From positions 372,001 to 436,000 of the forward strand of contig NZ_PPSK01000001.1 of the NCBI RefSeq assembly GCF_002903165.1: a stretch of DNA of 64,000 nucleotides. Direction: 5' to 3'. The stretch comes from Halopseudomonas oceani (GTDB lineage: Bacteria; Pseudomonadota; Gammaproteobacteria; Pseudomonadales; Pseudomonadaceae). Positions 18,987-26,874 of this stretch are shown piece after piece. Position 1 is the first letter of the stretch. Every line of letters begins with the position of its first letter. The position numbers were made by a program, and so were the translations under genes. The notes below the pieces were generated by a model, which saw nothing but the letters and a program-made list of their open reading frames with translations, searched no databases and had not been told where the DNA came from.

Positions 18987-20363
18987 TCAATCAGCACTGC
19001 CGAGCAGTGCCAGCGGCAGGCTGACCTGCACCAGCAGGCCGCCGAGCGGGCTGTCGCCGAGCTGCAGGTTACCCTGATGGCGCTCGACAATCCGCTGCAC
19101 AATGGACAGACCCAGCCCGGCGCCTTGGCTGCTGCCCTGGGTGTGGAACCGTTCGAGCAGGCGCTCACGGTCCGCTGCGGCGACTCCGCTCCCGCTGTCT
19201 TCGACCCGCAGCACCAACTGGTCTGTCTGGCGCTGCAGGCTGATCAGGATGCGACCGCCATCGGGCGCGTGCTGGATGGCATTGCCGACCAGATTCTGCA
19301 GCAGCATGCCTAGACTGCCCGGCTCCATATTGACCTTGTCCGGCAGGTCGCTGTCGCTGATCAGTTCCAATTCCTGGTCTCGCCTCAGCGCCAACGGCAG
19401 CAGCTCGGCAACCTCATCGCGGCAGCTCTGCAGCAGGGCAAGCGGGTTCCGCTGCCGTTGCTGCTCGTCGGCCAGGCGTGCCAGGGTGAGCATCTGTGAA
19501 ATCAACCGGGTGGCGCGTTCGACCCCCTGCCGCAGGTGCTGCAGTGCCTGTTCGCGCTCGCCCTGGTCAGTGGCCTGCATGGCGTTTTCCGCGTGAATCT
19601 TCAGGACTGCCAGTGGGGTGCGCAGTTCGTGGGCCGCATCGGCAATAAAGCGCTGCTCGCGGGCCAGTAACTGGTGCAACTGCTCCAGTATGCGATTGAG
19701 CGCGGCTTGCACCGGTTCCAGTTCGGCGGGCAGGTCACCCAGTACGATCGGTTGCAGGCTGTTCGGTTCGCGTAGGCGGATCAGCTGGGCCAGCTGGTCG
19801 AGGGGCTTGAGTCCGGAGCCGATGGCGAACCAGACCAGCAGCATCATCAGCGGGATGCCGAGCAGATCGGGGACCAGGGTGCCGCGCACGATCTTGTCGA
19901 CCAGTTCGCCGCGCACGTCACTGCGTTCACCGACCCAGACCGCCAGACCGCTGTCCGGTGACTCGAGCACGTAGCCACGCCACCGGTACGTTTCCTGTTG
20001 CAGGTCGGCAAAGCCCGGCTGCCAGTCGGCATCAGTGAGCTGCGGCACGTTGAAGGAGCGGGCAATCACGGTGCCGTTGGCGTCGCGGACCTGAAACGCC
20101 AGCTTGCTTTCATAGCGGTGGCCGAGCTTGGGGTGCTCGCCGGTGGTTTCCAGCAGCGCCTGGGCCAGCTGTTCGGTCGGAATCTGGCCCTGCGAGGCAC
20201 CCAGCAGTCCGATCAGCACCCGCGCACTCTGACCGAGTTGGGCGTCGAACAGTTCTTCTACCTCATGGGTGGAATCATGATGGCTGGCCCAGCCCATGAT
20301 CAGGGTGCCGACCAGCAGTAGCCCGAGCACCCGAATCAGGATGCGCTTGCGGATGGATTTCAT
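18987..20363 (-). CDS. Sensor histidine kinase, QseC/PmrB-like
   Basis: This 458-residue inner-membrane kinase has a helix at about residues 8-26, a periplasmic loop to about 163, and a second helix at about 166-185. A HAMP-like linker follows, then HisKA with phospho-site His245 in DAAHELRTPLAVLK and an ATPase domain with NLVGNAIQHAPDGG, EDSGSGV and GLGLSIVQRIV. The periplasmic domain and length match the QseC/PmrB/TctE group. Its ATG overlaps the stop of the OmpR-type regulator by 4 bases, so they form a pair. It is the last gene of a seven-gene operon whose first five genes are metabolic or periplasmic, so it may sense their product or the envelope state they alter. Confidence 0.92.
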   Translation of the reverse strand: MKSIRKRILIRVLGLLLVGTLIMGWASHHDSTHEVEELFDAQLGQSARVLIGLLGASQGQIPTEQLAQALLETTGEHPKLGHRYESKLAFQVRDANGTVIARSFNVPQLTDADWQPGFADLQQETYRWRGYVLESPDSGLAVWVGERSDVRGELVDKIVRGTLVPDLLGIPLMMLLVWFAIGSGLKPLDQLAQLIRLREPNSLQPIVLGDLPAELEPVQAALNRILEQLHQLLAREQRFIADAAHELRTPLAVLKIHAENAMQATDQGEREQALQHLRQGVERATRLISQMLTLARLADEQQRQRNPLALLQSCRDEVAELLPLALRRDQELELISDSDLPDKVNMEPGSLGMLLQNLVGNAIQHAPDGGRILISLQRQTDQLVLRVEDSGSGVAAADRERLLERFHTQGSSQGAGLGLSIVQRIVERHQGNLQLGDSPLGGLLVQVSLPLALLGSAD

Positions 20364-21022
20364 GCGTCGCGTTCTATCATGTAGCCGACGCCGCGTAGCG
20401 TGCGGATCAGTCCGCTGAACAGCTTGCGTCGCAGGTGATGGATGTGGACTTCCAGGGTGTTGCTGTCGACTTCTTCGTTCCAGCCATACAGCGATTGCTC
20501 CAGCCGGTCGCGGGTCAGTACCCGGTCGGGCTGGGCCATGAGTTCATGCAGCAGCACGAACTCCTTGCGTGACAGGTTGACGTTGCGGCCCTCAAACGTG
20601 ACCTGTTGGCTCTGCGGGTCGAGGGTAACCCCGCGCAGTTGGATGAGTGGCTCGGCGCGCCCGGCGCTGCGTCGCAGCAAGGCACGGATGCGGGCCTTCA
20701 ACTCGGCGCTGTCGAAGGGCTTGATCAGGTAGTCGTCGGCGCCGGCATCGAGGCCGGCGATGCGGTCCTGCACGCCATCGCGGGCGGTCAGCACCAGCAC
20801 CGGTACGGCCTGATGGCGGTCACGCAACTCACGCAGTACCTGCAGGCCGTCCATCCGCGGCAAGCCCAGATCGAGGATGGCCAGATCAAAGGGCTCGCTG
20901 CTCAGGGCGTGCAGCGCGCTGGCGCCGTCCTGCAGCCAGTCTAGGGTGTAGCCCTCGCCCTTGAGCGAGGTCAGGATGCCCTCGGCGAGGGAGGTATCGT
21001 CTTCTACCAGCAGCAGTCGCAT
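20360..21022 (-). CDS. OmpR-family response regulator, QseB/PmrA-like
   Basis: This 220-residue DNA-binding regulator has a receiver domain (LLLVEDDTSLAEG, phospho-acceptor Asp51 in LAILDLGLPRMDG, lysine in DDYLIKPFD) and a C-terminal winged helix (about 125-218, with NLSRKEFVLLHELM and SNTLEVHIHHLRRKL). It is followed without a gap by its kinase. A CTTAAG-N5-CTTAAG direct repeat, the form of site used by PmrA/QseB-type regulators, lies upstream of the first gene of this operon at 25303-25319, so self-regulation of the whole operon is a reasonable inference. Confidence 0.93.
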   Translation of the reverse strand: MRLLLVEDDTSLAEGILTSLKGEGYTLDWLQDGASALHALSSEPFDLAILDLGLPRMDGLQVLRELRDRHQAVPVLVLTARDGVQDRIAGLDAGADDYLIKPFDSAELKARIRALLRRSAGRAEPLIQLRGVTLDPQSQQVTFEGRNVNLSRKEFVLLHELMAQPDRVLTRDRLEQSLYGWNEEVDSNTLEVHIHHLRRKLFSGLIRTLRGVGYMIERDA

Positions 21023-21025
21023 GTA

Positions 21026-21655
21026 TTACCTGTTGGCGATTTTGTCCAGTCGGGCGCGGATTTCAGCCTGGCGGCCTTCGTCGGCCAGCGGACGGTCCGG
21101 GCGCGGTGCAGCGCCCTGCGCCTTGAGCAGTGCGCTGCGGGCTTCAGCATAGCGCTTCTGGTCGATCAGGTAATCGGCCCAGAAGAAATTGCTGTCGATG
21201 CCGTCCGGATTCAGCACCAGTGCCTGTTGCAGCAACGTCTCGGCCTGCTCGTCGTCGCCAAAGCCGATCGGCCAGCCGGGCACTTGATAGTAGAGCGCTC
21301 CCAGACTGGTATAGGCCGAGCCCTGCAGGGCCTGGGGGTCAACCTGCAAAGCGTGTTCGAACAGGCTCTTGGCCTCCTTCACCTTGCCCAGCGCACCGAG
21401 TCCGCCTTCAGCGCCGGCCCAACTGCTGAGAATGATGCCGCGCCAGATCAGCAGTGGCGCACTGTCCGGTTCCTGTGCCAGGGCCTGTTCGGCCTCGGCT
21501 GCCAGTGCTTCGAAGGCATCGGCTTTCTGATTTTCCGGCAACTGATACTGAATTTCTGCCCAGCGTTTCTGCAGCGGAGCGATATCGGCGGCAAAGGTGC
21601 TCAGGCTGAACGTGGCCAGCAGACCGGCGAGAAGATAACGAACCCAGATGGACAT
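21026..21655 (-). CDS. Periplasmic TPR-repeat protein
   Basis: This 209-residue protein starts with a signal peptide (MSIWVRYLLAGLLATFSLSTFAA, cleavage likely after FAA) and is otherwise made of tetratricopeptide-like helices, for example ALAQEPDSAPLLIWRG, AKSLFEHALQVDP and AETLLQQALVLNPDGIDSN. Such proteins act as scaffolds or adaptors in the periplasm. It lies 2 bases after the SDR and 3 bases before the response regulator, in the middle of the ligase/diiron/two-component operon. AAGGAG precedes its ATG. No enzymatic motif is visible, and a role linking the biosynthetic part with the sensor kinase is speculation. Confidence 0.82.
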   Translation of the reverse strand: MSIWVRYLLAGLLATFSLSTFAADIAPLQKRWAEIQYQLPENQKADAFEALAAEAEQALAQEPDSAPLLIWRGIILSSWAGAEGGLGALGKVKEAKSLFEHALQVDPQALQGSAYTSLGALYYQVPGWPIGFGDDEQAETLLQQALVLNPDGIDSNFFWADYLIDQKRYAEARSALLKAQGAAPRPDRPLADEGRQAEIRARLDKIANR

Positions 21656-21657
21656 GA

Positions 21658-22464
21658 TCAGTGCTCCTTGGTGTGAACAGAAGGTGTGGCGTAATGGCGG
21701 ATAGTCGGCAACTGGCGGCGCAGGGCCTTGTCGACCAGTCGCGGTAGCAGGCCGTTGAGGCGCACGAACAGCCGCTCAGGAAAGCCCAGATGGACCTCGC
21801 GCAGATCGGCATCCAGCGCCTGAACCAGGCGCTCGGCGACCAGCTCGGGGCTGTCCATGCTGACCTGCAGTTCGGCGTTCATGGCTTCCACTGCGGCGTT
21901 GTTCATCTCGGTGCGGGTCGCCCGCGGAGCGATGTAGAGCACGCCCACGTTGGTATCGGCCAGCTCCCGGCGCAGCGCTTCGGAAAAACCGCGCAGGGCA
22001 AACTTGGTAGCGCAGTAGACGCTGAAACCGGGGTAGCCGATGGACCCGAAGGTCGAGCCGATATTGACTACGCAGCTCTGCGGCTGGCTGCGCAGCAGCG
22101 GCAGCAGAGCGTGGGTCAACTGCAGAGTGGCAGTCAGATTGGTCTCGATCAGGTCGTTGATGGCCTGCTCCTGCATGTTCTCGAACAGGCCGAAATGATT
22201 GATGCCGGCGGCGTTGATCAGCAGGTTGATGTTGCCCAACTGCTGGGCCTGGCGCAGCACGCTGGCGCGGTCGGCCGGGCGGCGCAGGTCTGCCTGCAGG
22301 CAACTGACCTGGGACGGGTTGCGTTCGACCAGCGCCTGCAGCGCCTGATCCTGGCGGCCGACGACCAGCACCTGCGCTCCCCGCGCGCAGAGCGCGGCTA
22401 CGATGGCGCGGCCCATGCCGCCGGTCGCACCGGTCAGCAGCACACGACTAGCTGACAGCTGCAT
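21658..22464 (-). CDS. SDR-family oxidoreductase in the hemolysin/ligase operon
   Basis: This 268-residue classical SDR has the cofactor loop LLTGATGGMGRAIVAAL at residues 8-24, the NAAGINHFG strand near 86, the catalytic serine in NIGSTFGSIG near 140 and YCATKFALRGFSEALRREL near 154. The long C-terminal region (PERLFVRLNGLLPRLVDKAL) contains a hydrophobic/basic helix typical of SDRs acting on lipid-like substrates. The ATG at 22464 is preceded by GAGGAGG. Starting there, it overlaps the diiron-protein gene by 17 bases, so translation is coupled. It probably reduces or oxidises an intermediate made by the ligase and diiron enzyme, but the substrate is unknown. Confidence 0.85.
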   Translation of the reverse strand: MQLSASRVLLTGATGGMGRAIVAALCARGAQVLVVGRQDQALQALVERNPSQVSCLQADLRRPADRASVLRQAQQLGNINLLINAAGINHFGLFENMQEQAINDLIETNLTATLQLTHALLPLLRSQPQSCVVNIGSTFGSIGYPGFSVYCATKFALRGFSEALRRELADTNVGVLYIAPRATRTEMNNAAVEAMNAELQVSMDSPELVAERLVQALDADLREVHLGFPERLFVRLNGLLPRLVDKALRRQLPTIRHYATPSVHTKEH

Positions 22465-23131
22465 GGCGCACCTCCTCTTCAACCGAGCCGGGCAGGCTGC
22501 GGAACATCTCGGCGTAGAGCCGATAGATCACCTTGGCGGTGTGCAGTACCGCGGTGCGGTCGGCGTCGTTGTCGATGCGATTGACCAGTTGCTCGAAGAA
22601 CTTCATGTGCTCCAGGTCCAGCGAGCCGTGCGAGGTCAGGTAGCTGAACGCCTGCGGCGGCAGTCCGAGACCTTCTTTCAGGCTGCCGGCAGCCTGGGTA
22701 GCCAGCGCGATGCTGGTGCCTTCCAGCACGAACACCATGCCCAGCATCGACATCGGATTGAGTCGGTTGATACGGTCGTACATGGTGCTGACCATCAGCT
22801 CGGTGGCCAGCGCCGGCGTGCTGTGGCGGACCGCCTCGGCGTCGCCACCGCAGGCGCGGATGTCGTTGAGAATCCACTCCTGATGGCCGATTTCCTCCTC
22901 GATGTACTCGGCCATGGCTTCGCGCACCCATTCGTGGTCACTGTCCAATCGCGAGCCGCAGGCCATCAGCAGTGGCACGGTGTGGCGTACGTGATGGAAG
23001 GCCTGGGCGAGAAAGGCGATGTAGCTGTGGCGTTGCACCTCGCCGCGCAGGGCGGCCTGGATCAGCGGCGAACTGAACAGGTATTCGCGCTCACTGGTGG
23101 TTTCGGTTTGCAGTTGCTCAAAGAAAGTCAT
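22448..23131 (-). CDS. TenA-like / heme-oxygenase-like diiron oxidase (HDO) family protein
   Basis: This 227-residue all-helical protein belongs to the TenA/PqqC/heme-oxygenase-like fold. Likely metal ligands are placed as in heme-oxygenase-like diiron oxidases such as UndA: His in FHHVRH (46-50), Glu79/Glu80 and His83 in YIEEEIGHQEW, Glu137 in FVLEGTSIA, and Asp172 and His175 in HGSLDLEHMKFFEQL. It lacks the active-site cysteine context of thiaminase TenA. That pattern makes an O2-dependent oxidation of an acyl- or amino-acid-derived substrate plausible. It is coupled (4-base overlap) to the AMP-forming ligase before it and overlaps the SDR after it, suggesting consecutive steps. The reaction is inferred, not known. 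Confidence 0.82.
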   Translation of the reverse strand: MTFFEQLQTETTSEREYLFSSPLIQAALRGEVQRHSYIAFLAQAFHHVRHTVPLLMACGSRLDSDHEWVREAMAEYIEEEIGHQEWILNDIRACGGDAEAVRHSTPALATELMVSTMYDRINRLNPMSMLGMVFVLEGTSIALATQAAGSLKEGLGLPPQAFSYLTSHGSLDLEHMKFFEQLVNRIDNDADRTAVLHTAKVIYRLYAEMFRSLPGSVEEEVRHAAVS

Positions 23132-24588
23132 AGCGCAATGTCCTCGGTCAGCAGGCCCAACAGGGCCGGACGATAGTGTTCAATGATCTGCTCACGGCGC
23201 AGGCGACCATTGCTGGTCAGCAGGCCGTTGTCTGGGGTGAAGGGTTCGCTGGCGGTCAGCCAGGGGCCGATGCGGGCGTAGTCGGGCAGGCGGCTGTTGG
23301 CCTGGGCAATCGCCTCTTCTATGTCGGTTACTCGGAAGGCCGGGCTGCGCGGCACGATCAGTGCCACGTTGACCGGCAGGGCTTCGCCGTAGACCAGGAC
23401 CTGGGCAATGGCCGGATGGGCGGCGACCTCGGCCTCGACCCATTCGGGGTTGACGTTGCGGCCGTAGGCGGTGATGAACTGGTTTTTCTTGCGGCCGAGG
23501 ATGTTCAGGTAGCCATCCTCCAGCTTGCCGATATCACCGGTCGGCCACTCGTCGGCGGTCAGCGGCGGCTCGCCGAGATAGCCCAGTGCGCGAGCGCCAC
23601 GGACCATGATTTCGCCGTCATCGGCAACCCGGATCTGCACGTGCGGCAGGGGCTGACCGACCGTGCCCGGACGGTTGTGGCGGGGGCGGTTGAGACACAC
23701 GACCGAGGCGCATTCGGACAGGCCATAGCCTTCGAAGACCGGCAGGTCGTGCTTGGCCGCGCGCTCCAGCAGTGACGGTGCAACCCGGCCACCGCCGACG
23801 GCAACAAAGCGCAGGCTGCGCGGCAACGGTATACCGGCGTCGGCTGCCTGCAGCAGCCCCTGCAGCAGTTGCGGTACCAGAATCAGGCTGTGTGGCTGGC
23901 TCTGGTTCAGCGCGCCCAGCAAGCGGGTCGGGTTGATCTGCGCGCCTTGCAGGCCGGTATCGGTCGGTACGCTGATGCTAGCGCCGTTGAGCAAGGCGGT
24001 GATGGCGCCCAGGTTGTCCAGCAGCACGGCCAGTGGCAGCAGAATAAGGTGCTGCTGCGGATCGACCGAAGAACAGGCCTCACGCAGGCTGTCAGCGACC
24101 TGCAGCATGGCGCCGGCCGACAGGCAGACGCCCTTCGGTGTGCCGGTGGTGCCGGAGGTAAAGGTGATCTTGGCGGTGCCGGCCGGTATGCCTACGCCGA
24201 TCGGCGCCCGCTGCCAGCCCAGTGACGTGGCGGCAAATCCCAACGGTTGCAGCTCCGCGGCGTCGTCAGCCATGCCCAGCACGGTATCGACACCGGCGCG
24301 GGTCAGCAGGTGCTCACGTTGTTGGTGGGTGAAGAAGGGGGCGATGGGCACGCAGGTCAGGCCGGCTTTGAGCAATGCCAGATCCCACAGCAGCCATTCG
24401 CGGCCGTTGGGCAACGCCAGGGCGACGCAGCGGCAGCCGACGGCGCGTAGGTGCTCGGCGCGACGACTGATTTCTGCTGGCAGCTCGGCGTAGCTGATGC
24501 TGCCCTGCTCGTCGCTCAGCGCGAGCTTGTTGGGGCGCTCAGCCGCGAAACGGTCGAGGCTGTGCCAGAGGGTTTCAGGCGCAATCAT
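23128..24588 (-). CDS. AMP-dependent acyl-CoA synthetase/ligase (ANL family)
   Basis: This 486-residue adenylate-forming ligase should activate a carboxylic acid, probably fatty, as acyl-AMP and then a thioester. The P-loop is ITFTSGTTGTPKGVCLS near residue 150, motif A5 is FEGYGLSECASVVCLN near 300, and the hinge is ILGRKKNQFITAYGRNV near 400. It is shorter than typical long-chain synthetases. At the position of the usual C-terminal catalytic lysine the sequence reads NGRLRREQI, so the lysine may be an arginine, which would affect the adenylation half-reaction. The ATG at 24588 has GGAGA before it and overlaps the previous gene by 14 bases. Confidence 0.88.
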   Translation of the reverse strand: MIAPETLWHSLDRFAAERPNKLALSDEQGSISYAELPAEISRRAEHLRAVGCRCVALALPNGREWLLWDLALLKAGLTCVPIAPFFTHQQREHLLTRAGVDTVLGMADDAAELQPLGFAATSLGWQRAPIGVGIPAGTAKITFTSGTTGTPKGVCLSAGAMLQVADSLREACSSVDPQQHLILLPLAVLLDNLGAITALLNGASISVPTDTGLQGAQINPTRLLGALNQSQPHSLILVPQLLQGLLQAADAGIPLPRSLRFVAVGGGRVAPSLLERAAKHDLPVFEGYGLSECASVVCLNRPRHNRPGTVGQPLPHVQIRVADDGEIMVRGARALGYLGEPPLTADEWPTGDIGKLEDGYLNILGRKKNQFITAYGRNVNPEWVEAEVAAHPAIAQVLVYGEALPVNVALIVPRSPAFRVTDIEEAIAQANSRLPDYARIGPWLTASEPFTPDNGLLTSNGRLRREQIIEHYRPALLGLLTEDIAL

Positions 24589-25261
24589 TGGCGATCTCCG
24601 GGCCAGTTTGCAGGTAGTCGGGTTGGTAGCGCATACGCTCAAACAGGCCGCGGCGCTCCAGCTGGTTGAAGCCTTCCGGGATATAGCCGGCCATTACCCG
24701 CGGTTGGGTGGCGTAGTAGCTGCCCCACTGTAGGCGTGCTTCGCCCAGGCGCAGGGGATCGGCCGGGCCCAGATCAATCGGGCTGAGAGTCAGGCGCTGG
24801 AAGCTGTTGAGCAGCATTGGCGTGCCGGTGAATACCACCCAGGTGTATCCGCTGGTCGCCAGGTAGTGGGTCAGTGCGATGATCAGCAGACGACCGGCGC
24901 CAGGGGCCAGGGCCGCCAGGTTGCCGACCTCGACCACCTGTTCGCGGTGCACCGGCAGATCGGTGTGCTGACGGATGGCGTCGCACACGGGCTGATCCAG
25001 ATAGTGCTCAAGAAACAGCGGGCCTTCAGCACCGCCGCGCATGCCGACACCGGCGCGCAGTTCGCCCAGTTGGCACAGGCCCAGCAGTTCCGGCATGAAT
25101 TGTTGGACGTCGGCACCGTAGGTGGCGGCAAAGCAATCGTGAACAAAGTGCTCCAGCCGTGACCGCAGTCGGCAGTCGGAATGCTGGGGTGCGTGCAGCA
25201 AGGTGGCGTCATCGCCCAGGCGGGCGAGCTGCCGAGCCTGTGGAACCGGGGTCTGTGACAT
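24575..25261 (-). CDS. Thermostable hemolysin (T_hemolysin, delta-VPH) family protein
   Basis: This 228-residue protein resembles the family named after the Vibrio thermostable delta hemolysin. Despite the name, the family has an acyltransferase (GNAT-like) fold in profile classifications, so an acyl-transfer role is a reasonable alternative to a toxin. Visible landmarks are YGADVQQFMPELLGL near residue 47, RAGVGMRGGAEGPLFLEHYLD near 70, and EVGNLAALAPGAGRLLI near 108. It has no signal peptide. AGGAGG lies 6 bases before the ATG at 25261. It is first in the operon and sits directly under the CTTAAG repeat at 25303-25319. It may join the ligase-activated acyl group to an acceptor. Confidence 0.8.
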   Translation of the reverse strand: MSQTPVPQARQLARLGDDATLLHAPQHSDCRLRSRLEHFVHDCFAATYGADVQQFMPELLGLCQLGELRAGVGMRGGAEGPLFLEHYLDQPVCDAIRQHTDLPVHREQVVEVGNLAALAPGAGRLLIIALTHYLATSGYTWVVFTGTPMLLNSFQRLTLSPIDLGPADPLRLGEARLQWGSYYATQPRVMAGYIPEGFNQLERRGLFERMRYQPDYLQTGPEIANDCA

Positions 25262-25302
25262 GGCATTCCTCCTCATGTTGGGGAGGAGAATGGCGGGCGA
25301 AT

Positions 25303-25319
25303 CTTAAGATCGGCTTAAG
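25303..25319 (-). promoter_or_regulatory. PmrA/QseB-type box upstream of the hemolysin/ligase operon
   Basis: Two perfect CTTAAG hexamers separated by five bases (11-base period) lie about 42 bases before the start at 25261. OmpR-family regulators of the PmrA/QseB group bind CTTAA-type direct repeats with this spacing, and the operon ends with just such a regulator. A CATTCT at 25285-25290 could serve as the -10 element. CTTAAG is rare in GC-rich DNA, so a chance doublet is unlikely. Binding itself is inferred. Confidence 0.65.
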
Positions 25320-25353
25320 CGAAGCCCTATTGATCGATGCTTGCTGCATTTTC

Positions 25354-25425
25354 GTCATTTCCGCGCAGGCGGGAATCCACCGAGACGCGGGCACCGTGAT
25401 GGATCCCCGCCTGCGCGGGGATGAC
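25354..25425. repeat. 72-bp inverted repeat of the GTCATTCCCGCGCAGGCGGG type
   Basis: Two 25-base arms (25354-25378 and 25401-25425) pair with three mismatches around a 22-base centre. The arms contain CCGCGCAGGCGGGAATCC and GGATCCCCGCCTGCGCGGGG. Such palindromic units are widespread intergenic repeats in proteobacteria. It lies between divergent genes, upstream of gltS. Confidence 0.75.
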
Positions 25426-25486
25426 GTGGTTTTGGGGCTCGTGCGAGGGGGCTGATCGGGCGAGGTGAGATATTGGATTCCGCTCG

Positions 25487-25510
25487 GTCACAGCATGCTG
25501 TGACACTACG
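25487..25510. repeat. REP-like palindrome GTCACAGCATGCTGTGAC with a CTACG tail
   Basis: A perfect 18-base palindrome at 25487-25504 is followed by ACTACG. Related units lie at 25557-25581 (opposite orientation), 62330-62354 and 63399-63418, so it belongs to a small repeat family in this genome. Confidence 0.65.
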
Positions 25511-25556
25511 ATTGACGCAGATCCGGTGCAGCCCGCCCGCGAAATTTCTCCATGTG

Positions 25557-25581
25557 CGTAGGGGCTCGACATGCCGTGCCC
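25557..25581. repeat. Degenerate REP-like unit, inverted relative to 25487
   Basis: CGTAGGGG leads into an imperfect palindrome (CTCGACATGCCGTGCCC). It looks like a diverged, reversed copy of the GGGCACAGCATGCTGTGCCC-CTACG family. With the repeats before it, it fills the 401-base space between the hemolysin-family gene and gltS; otherwise I see only the two promoters there. Confidence 0.45.
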
Positions 25582-25662
25582 GCCCCCTTCGGGGTTGAGC
25601 GCTTCCTCATGCCGGGGTATATCCTGTCCCCTGCTCTCCACGCCACCAACCCGAGACCTGTC

Positions 25663-26874
25663 ATGGAACAGACTGCCCTGCTGATCAATACGCCAACCAC
25701 CCTGGCGCTGACGGTGATTGCGCTGTGGCTGGGCTACTGGATCAATCGGCGAGTGAGTCTGCTGAGTCGCTACAACATTCCGGCGGCGGTCAGCGGCGGG
25801 CTGACTGTCAGTGCGTTGGTGGCGGTGATTCAGCTGCTGTCTGATCGCGAGATTTTGTTTGATCTGGAACTGCGCAATCTGTTGCTGATCGCGTTTTTCA
25901 GCACCATTGGCCTGTCGTCGCGATTGCGACAATTGCTGGCCGGTGGGCGCGCGCTGGCGATCATGCTGGGGTTGGCGGTGGTGTTTCTGTTGTGCCAGAA
26001 CCTGGTCGGTACGCTGCTGGCGCTGGGACTGGGGGAAAGCCCGCTGTATGGGCTGATTGGCGGCAGTATTTCGCTGGCTGGTGGCCACGGCACCGCGCTC
26101 ACCTGGGGGCAGTTGTTCGAGGAACACTTCCAGCTGGCTAACGCCAGCACCCTGGGGTTGGCGATGGCGACCGCGGGTTTGATCAGCGGTGGCCTGCTGG
26201 GTGGGCCGGTATCGGCCTGGCTGATTCGACGTCACCAGTTGGCCAGCCGCGAGGTCGAGAGCGAGATGCCGCAGCTGGAAGCGCACGGCAAGACGACCTA
26301 CCTGATCGATCTGGATCATCTGCTGACCGCGGTGCTGCTGATCGCGCTGTGTTTTGCGCTGGGTGCCAGTGTTTACGATTGGTTGTCGGGGCTGGGTCTG
26401 CGGTTGCCGGCGTTTCTGACTTCCATGTTCCTCGGCATCCTGCTCGCCAACGGGCTGGATATGGCGGGCGTGGAGGTCGATGCCAGACCGATCCAACTGG
26501 TCGGCGACCTCAGCCTGCAGCTGTTTCTCGGCATGAGTCTGATCAGCCTGCCGCTGCTGTCATTGCAGGGCGCGTTCGGAGTGATCGGTATCATGCTGCT
26601 GATGCAGGCCCTGATGATCACCCTGTTTACCGTGTTTCTGGTGTTTCCGCTGCTGGGGCGTAATTACGATGCAGCCTGCATCAGCGCAGGTTTTATCGGC
26701 ATGGGGCTGGGCGCAACGCCAGTCGGCATCGCCAATATAGATGCCTTGACCAGCCGTTACGGTCCCAGCCCCAAGGCCTATCTGGTGATCCCGCTGCTCG
26801 GTGCCTTCTTTATCGACATCGCCAACGCGACGCTGGTGCAGACGTTGCTTGAGTTCAAGCTGTTCAACCCTTGA
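25663..26874 (+). CDS. gltS: Sodium/glutamate symporter
   Basis: This 403-residue secondary transporter has about 11-12 hydrophobic segments and matches the GltS family, which imports glutamate with Na+. The family's two GGH-type reentrant regions are visible as GGSISLAGGHGTALTWG near residue 130 and SAGFIGMGLGATPVGIAN near 345. I start at the ATG at 25663 because GltS proteins begin just before the first helix; an upstream in-frame extension to 25552 runs through the repeat region. Its 3' end overlaps the convergent osmC-like gene by 11 bases. Confidence 0.93.
   Translation: MEQTALLINTPTTLALTVIALWLGYWINRRVSLLSRYNIPAAVSGGLTVSALVAVIQLLSDREILFDLELRNLLLIAFFSTIGLSSRLRQLLAGGRALAIMLGLAVVFLLCQNLVGTLLALGLGESPLYGLIGGSISLAGGHGTALTWGQLFEEHFQLANASTLGLAMATAGLISGGLLGGPVSAWLIRRHQLASREVESEMPQLEAHGKTTYLIDLDHLLTAVLLIALCFALGASVYDWLSGLGLRLPAFLTSMFLGILLANGLDMAGVEVDARPIQLVGDLSLQLFLGMSLISLPLLSLQGAFGVIGIMLLMQALMITLFTVFLVFPLLGRNYDAACISAGFIGMGLGATPVGIANIDALTSRYGPSPKAYLVIPLLGAFFIDIANATLVQTLLEFKLFNP

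Noticed and set aside
24575-25261. Secreted pore-forming hemolysin
   Set aside because: The family name suggests a toxin, but there is no signal peptide and the gene lies in a metabolic operon; an acyltransferase-like role fits better.
25327-26496. 389-codon minus-strand open frame opposite gltS
   Set aside because: Overlaps the well-supported GltS membrane transporter and is rich in Gln/Arg/His from reversed hydrophobic codons.
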